In this document: piece by piece, positions 61,120 to 64,000 of the stretch
How the letters are laid out: every line of letters starts with the position of its first letter
How positions within the stretch are numbered: position 1 is the stretch's first letter
Assembly: GCF_024758705.1 (NCBI RefSeq)
Contig: NZ_CP096971.1
Coordinates: 1 to 64,000 of the forward strand
Direction of reading: 5' to 3'
DNA length: 64,000 bases
Source: Sphingomonas sp. SUN019
Lineage (GTDB): Bacteria; Pseudomonadota; Alphaproteobacteria; Sphingomonadales; Sphingomonadaceae
The notes under the pieces: model-generated
Seen by the model: the letters and a program-made list of their open reading frames with translations, nothing else
Told to the model about the DNA's origin: nothing
The model's database searches: none
Translations under genes and position numbers: made by a program

Positions 61120-61994
61120 CAATCGCGCGCCGCGGCGCGGCCGCGCGCCAGCTGCACGAACTCGCGCGTGGCGACGCCGGCCAGGTCGAGCGTCAGTTTC
61201 ATCACCGCCAGCCGCCGTCCAAGCGGCAGTTCTCTGGAGACTGCCGCGCGTCGCAGACGCCGCACCGTGTCGACCGCGGTCACCCCCAGCACCCGTGCGA
61301 GGCGTGGCGTCGCCTGCGTCCGATCCCATCGGCCGCCGCTTAGTCGCCGCCGCTTGCGCACCAGTTCGGCGCGGTCGGCGCGCACGGGGTGACGCACCAC
61401 CATGTCGGGGACGTAGATCAATGGGTGTCCCGCGGCGCGGATACGCAGCGCCACCTGCCGGTCGCCGCCTGATTTCAGCGTCGCATCGAACCCGCCCAAG
61501 TCACGCAGCACCGCCGCGCGGCTGATCCAGTTGGCGGTCGCGCAATTCCCGCGCGCGGCATGTTCCTGCGGAAAACTGAACAGCCGTTCGTAATCCGAAT
61601 AGACCCGCGCGCCCTGAACGCCGTCCTCGAACAGCTCGATCCGCCCCGCCAACACGCCGAACCCAGGGTTCGCCCCAGCCGCCGCAAGCCCGCGTTCGAG
61701 CCAGTCGGCGTCGGGAACGCAATCGGCGTCGGTGAACGCGACGACTGGCGCAGCGACGTGCGCGATCGCAGTGTTGCGGGCGGCGTAGGAACCCGGCGTC
61801 GGTTCGGCCAGCAACTGCACGTCGGGATAGCCGCGCACGATGTCGGCGGTGCGATCGGTCGATCCGTTATCGACCACGATCACCTCATAGGCCGTGCGCT
61901 CCAACGTCTGCCGGGCGAGCGCATCGAGGCAGGCGGCGATCACCGTCTCGCCGTTCCAGACCGGAACGATGACGCTTAGCTTGAGGCCGGTCAC
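61119..61994 (-). CDS. Glycosyltransferase family 2 protein
   Basis: 291 aa. LSVIVPVWNGETVIAACLDALARQT and VIVVDNGSTDRTADIV are the GT-A signature, VAFTDADCVPDADWLERG the DXD motif, and SGGDRQVALRIRAAG a downstream acidic motif. First gene of the minus-strand operon 61994-53061. Upstream 213 bases to the GT25 gene hold the divergent promoters; I see no clear consensus there. Confidence 0.9.
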   Translation of the reverse strand: MTGLKLSVIVPVWNGETVIAACLDALARQTLERTAYEVIVVDNGSTDRTADIVRGYPDVQLLAEPTPGSYAARNTAIAHVAAPVVAFTDADCVPDADWLERGLAAAGANPGFGVLAGRIELFEDGVQGARVYSDYERLFSFPQEHAARGNCATANWISRAAVLRDLGGFDATLKSGGDRQVALRIRAAGHPLIYVPDMVVRHPVRADRAELVRKRRRLSGGRWDRTQATPRLARVLGVTAVDTVRRLRRAAVSRELPLGRRLAVMKLTLDLAGVATREFVQLARGRAAARD

Positions 61995-62207
61995 GACTCG
62001 TCCTTTCGTCTGACGTCATACATTCGAATCGGCCTTCATGGCTGCATCTAGAGTGGTCAACGTTTTGCTGCGCTTGCGAAGGCAAGACGCCCCGTTATGC
62101 CGACGATGCGAAGATTTATCGACATGGTGAATGGCCCGTCGCTTATGCGGCCCGGACCGTCGCACCACCGGGTTGCGCTGCACTGCAAAATAGCTTTGCG
62201 TATCTTG

Positions 62208-62993
62208 GTGGTGCCGGATCGTGGCCAGAAAGTCGATGGCGCTCCGTCCGGACCGTCGCCGACCACCGAAATCTTCGTGGTGTCGCTGGCCGATGCCGGC
62301 GACCGCCGCGCCGCGTTCGCCGATCGCGCGCGAGACGCCGGTCTCGACTGGCGCTTCTTCGACGCCTGCACCGCAAAGCCCGACAGCCTGACGCTCGACG
62401 AACTGGCGGTCCGCCGCAACAAGGGCAGGGCGATGACCCGCGGCGAGATCGGCTGCTACGCCAGCCATTTCTCGATCTGGGAGGACATCGTCGCACGCGG
62501 CGTCACGCAGGCGATCGTGCTGGAGGACGATACGATCGTCGACTGGGCGTATCTCGCGCGGTTGGCCGACACCGACCTCGCCGCGCGCGGCTATGACTAT
62601 CTGCGGCTCTACGCGAAACGGCCGACCTTCCAGCGCATCGTCGCAAAGGATTTCCTGCAGCATTCACGCACCGTGGTGGAATTGATCGGTCTGGCTTACG
62701 GTACGCAAGGCTATGCCATCACGCAGGCTGGCGCACGGGCTTTCGTCGCGGAGTGCCGCATGATCCGTCGGCCGATCGACGATGCGATGGACCGGTCCTG
62801 GGCGCATGGGGTCCGCAATCTCGCGCTGTTCCCGGCGCCGATCCTGGAGGCGACGGTGCCGTCCGCGATCGGCGCGACGCGGTTTGCCGGGAAGGACGAT
62901 CCGGCGTTTTCCGCGCTCAGCCAGCGCGCCTGGCGACGGCTGGAGCGCGCGCGGATGCGGATGATGAAGATGAGGCGGCTCCTTGGACGCTGA
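62208..62993 (+). CDS. Glycosyltransferase family 25 protein
   Basis: About 261 aa if GTG 62208 is the start. TEIFVVSLADAGDRRAAFADRARDAGLDWRFFDACT matches the GT25 N-terminus, and GRAMTRGEIGCYASHFSIWEDIV and AIVLEDDTIVDW are the core motifs, with GTQGYAITQAGARAFVAE late. GT25 enzymes add galactose or other sugars to lipopolysaccharide or glycans. The frame opens at ATG 62097 but those residues use rare codons (AGA, ATA, AAA) and look non-coding, so a start near 62208 is preferred; it has no strong ribosome binding site. Overlaps the flippase start by 11 bases. Confidence 0.8.
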   Translation: MVPDRGQKVDGAPSGPSPTTEIFVVSLADAGDRRAAFADRARDAGLDWRFFDACTAKPDSLTLDELAVRRNKGRAMTRGEIGCYASHFSIWEDIVARGVTQAIVLEDDTIVDWAYLARLADTDLAARGYDYLRLYAKRPTFQRIVAKDFLQHSRTVVELIGLAYGTQGYAITQAGARAFVAECRMIRRPIDDAMDRSWAHGVRNLALFPAPILEATVPSAIGATRFAGKDDPAFSALSQRAWRRLERARMRMMKMRRLLGR

Positions 62994-64000
62994 ACGGCCA
63001 CGGTTCGACGCCGAACTGCGCAAGCGGAGCAAGGGCTCGATCGGCTGGACGCTGCTGCGTTTCCTGTCCGATCAGGTCTTTTCCTTCATCGTCTTCGTCA
63101 TGCTCGCGCGGCTGCTGACGCGCGCAGAGATCGGCGCGTTCGCGGTGATCGCGATCACCGCGGAGGCGTTTCGCATCATTTCGACCGCGGGATTGCTCCA
63201 GACCATCGCACGACGGCGAGAACTTACCCCGGAATTTCTCGATACGATCCATCGATCGCAACAAGCGTTCGCCATTCTGTCGTGCGGTATCATCGTCCTG
63301 CTCGCCCGGCCGATAGCCGAGTTGATGGGCGCGCCCGGAATCGCATTGCCGCTGGCGGTGCAGAGCTTCGTGCTGCCGCTCGCCTCGCTGGGCGTCACCC
63401 ACATGGCGCTCAGGCTGCGCGAATTCGGGCACCGGACGACCGCGCTGCGCTCGGTGGTCAGCGGGCTTGTTGGCGGCGGCGCGGCGATAGCGGCGGCGTT
63501 CTGGGGTGCTGGGATCTGGGCGCTGGTGATCCAACGGCTGGTCTCCGAAGCCATCGGCGTGGTATTGTCGCGACGATCCTATGACTGGACTCCGGGCTGG
63601 GCGTTCGCCTGGCCGATCCTGCGTGGCAACCTGATGCTGAATGTCAGCCTGATCTATGTCCAACTCGTCTTCCTGGCGACCGTCCGCATCCAGGAAATGG
63701 TGATCGGCGCGGGGATCGGCCTTGCGGCGGTCGGCATCTATCGCACAGCATGGCGCACCGTGGAGTTGATCTCGCGTGGCGCGATCCAGCCGTTCACCAC
63801 AGTGGCGACGCAGACGCTGGCCCGGGTCAAGAACGACCGCGTCGAACTCGCGCGCGCCTATCGCTGGATGATCGCGCGCGCGGCCGCCATTTCCTTTCCG
63901 GCGCTCGTCGGGTTCGGGGCGCTCGCGCCGGTCGCGGTGCCATTCGTGTTCGGTGCGAAATGGCATGAGGCGGGCGAACTGGCGCAGGTCTTCGCGTTCA
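62983..64000 (+). CDS. Wzx-type flippase / oligosaccharide transporter (partial)
   Basis: Cut by the window end; 339 codons are visible. SIGWTLLRFLSDQVFSFIVFVMLARLL is the first helix pair of the polysaccharide flippase (MVF/PST) family and several hydrophobic helices follow (AFAILSCGIIVLLA, ALPLAVQSFVLPLASLG, LNVSLIYVQLVFLA). TTG 62983 is the first start after an in-frame TGA at 62971, and it overlaps the GT25 stop by 11 bases. It should flip lipid-linked repeat units across the inner membrane. The C-terminal part is beyond the window. The absence of a Wzy polymerase or Wzc in the window means these may lie further right. Confidence 0.85.
   Translation, partial: MDAERPRFDAELRKRSKGSIGWTLLRFLSDQVFSFIVFVMLARLLTRAEIGAFAVIAITAEAFRIISTAGLLQTIARRRELTPEFLDTIHRSQQAFAILSCGIIVLLARPIAELMGAPGIALPLAVQSFVLPLASLGVTHMALRLREFGHRTTALRSVVSGLVGGGAAIAAAFWGAGIWALVIQRLVSEAIGVVLSRRSYDWTPGWAFAWPILRGNLMLNVSLIYVQLVFLATVRIQEMVIGAGIGLAAVGIYRTAWRTVELISRGAIQPFTTVATQTLARVKNDRVELARAYRWMIARAAAISFPALVGFGALAPVAVPFVFGAKWHEAGELAQVFAF

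Noticed and set aside
62097..62207. Extension of the GT25 gene to ATG 62097
   Set aside because: The extra 37 codons use rare triplets (AGA, ATA, TTT) and precede the conserved GT25 start, so they look non-coding.

Overview
The window is high-GC chromosomal DNA with tightly packed genes. It most resembles a sphingomonad (Alphaproteobacteria, Sphingomonadales). The grounds are the gene repertoire (TonB receptor beside a PepSY protein, divergent ECF sigma/subtilase locus, GGC/GCG-rich codon use, short UbiK protein) and an RpsI with a long variable N-terminal extension. This assignment is from general knowledge; no database search was run.

Region 1 (about 0.1-15.4 kb) is a glycan assembly and decoration locus. 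It holds a methyltransferase-like protein, a GT2 enzyme, a giant TPR + GWA-type beta domain + RgpF-like + GT4 + GT2 protein, a sulfotransferase with a tiny membrane protein after it, a secreted parallel-beta-helix protein, a pyruvyltransferase-family protein, a methyltransferase, a GT4 enzyme and a 661-aa protein carrying GWA-like beta domains. Together they suggest a surface glycan bearing sulfate, pyruvate or methyl groups.

Region 2 (15.4-37.4 kb) is core and housekeeping: epoxide hydrolase, tRNA-Pro(CGG), FprA-type ferredoxin reductase, PnuC plus NadR-type kinase, a CsgG/HfaB-SH3 lipoprotein-like protein, LepA, ModABC, a retropepsin-like protease, RplM-RpsI, CtaA, a MerC-like protein with a Zur-like regulator, Dxs, an AbrB/PIN toxin-antitoxin pair, a serine hydrolase, TlyA, TspO, UbiK, YbjN, ProC, a MarR regulator, IlvE and tRNA-Gln(TTG).

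Region 3 (37.5-45.2 kb) is envelope-facing: a DUF2946-like protein, TonB-dependent receptor and PepSY protein (probable metal or metal-chelate uptake), then an ECF sigma/anti-sigma pair divergent from a secreted subtilase and a Gly-rich exported protein. A 12-bp inverted repeat (11/12) lies exactly between the divergent genes.

Region 4 (45.4-64.0 kb) is an exopolysaccharide locus: UDP-sugar dehydrogenase, two GT4 enzymes, a short Wza-like lipoprotein, a left-handed-helix acetyltransferase, a minus-strand operon (giant RTX protein, outer-membrane barrel, EEP phosphoesterase, two GT2 enzymes), a GT25 enzyme and a Wzx-like flippase cut by the window end. Embedded in it are two paralogous proteins built from an N-terminal parallel beta-helix followed by RTX calcium-binding repeats. 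This order resembles modular, type-I-secreted alginate epimerases or lyases and suggests calcium-dependent extracellular modification or anchoring of the polysaccharide. This pair is the most interesting part of the window.
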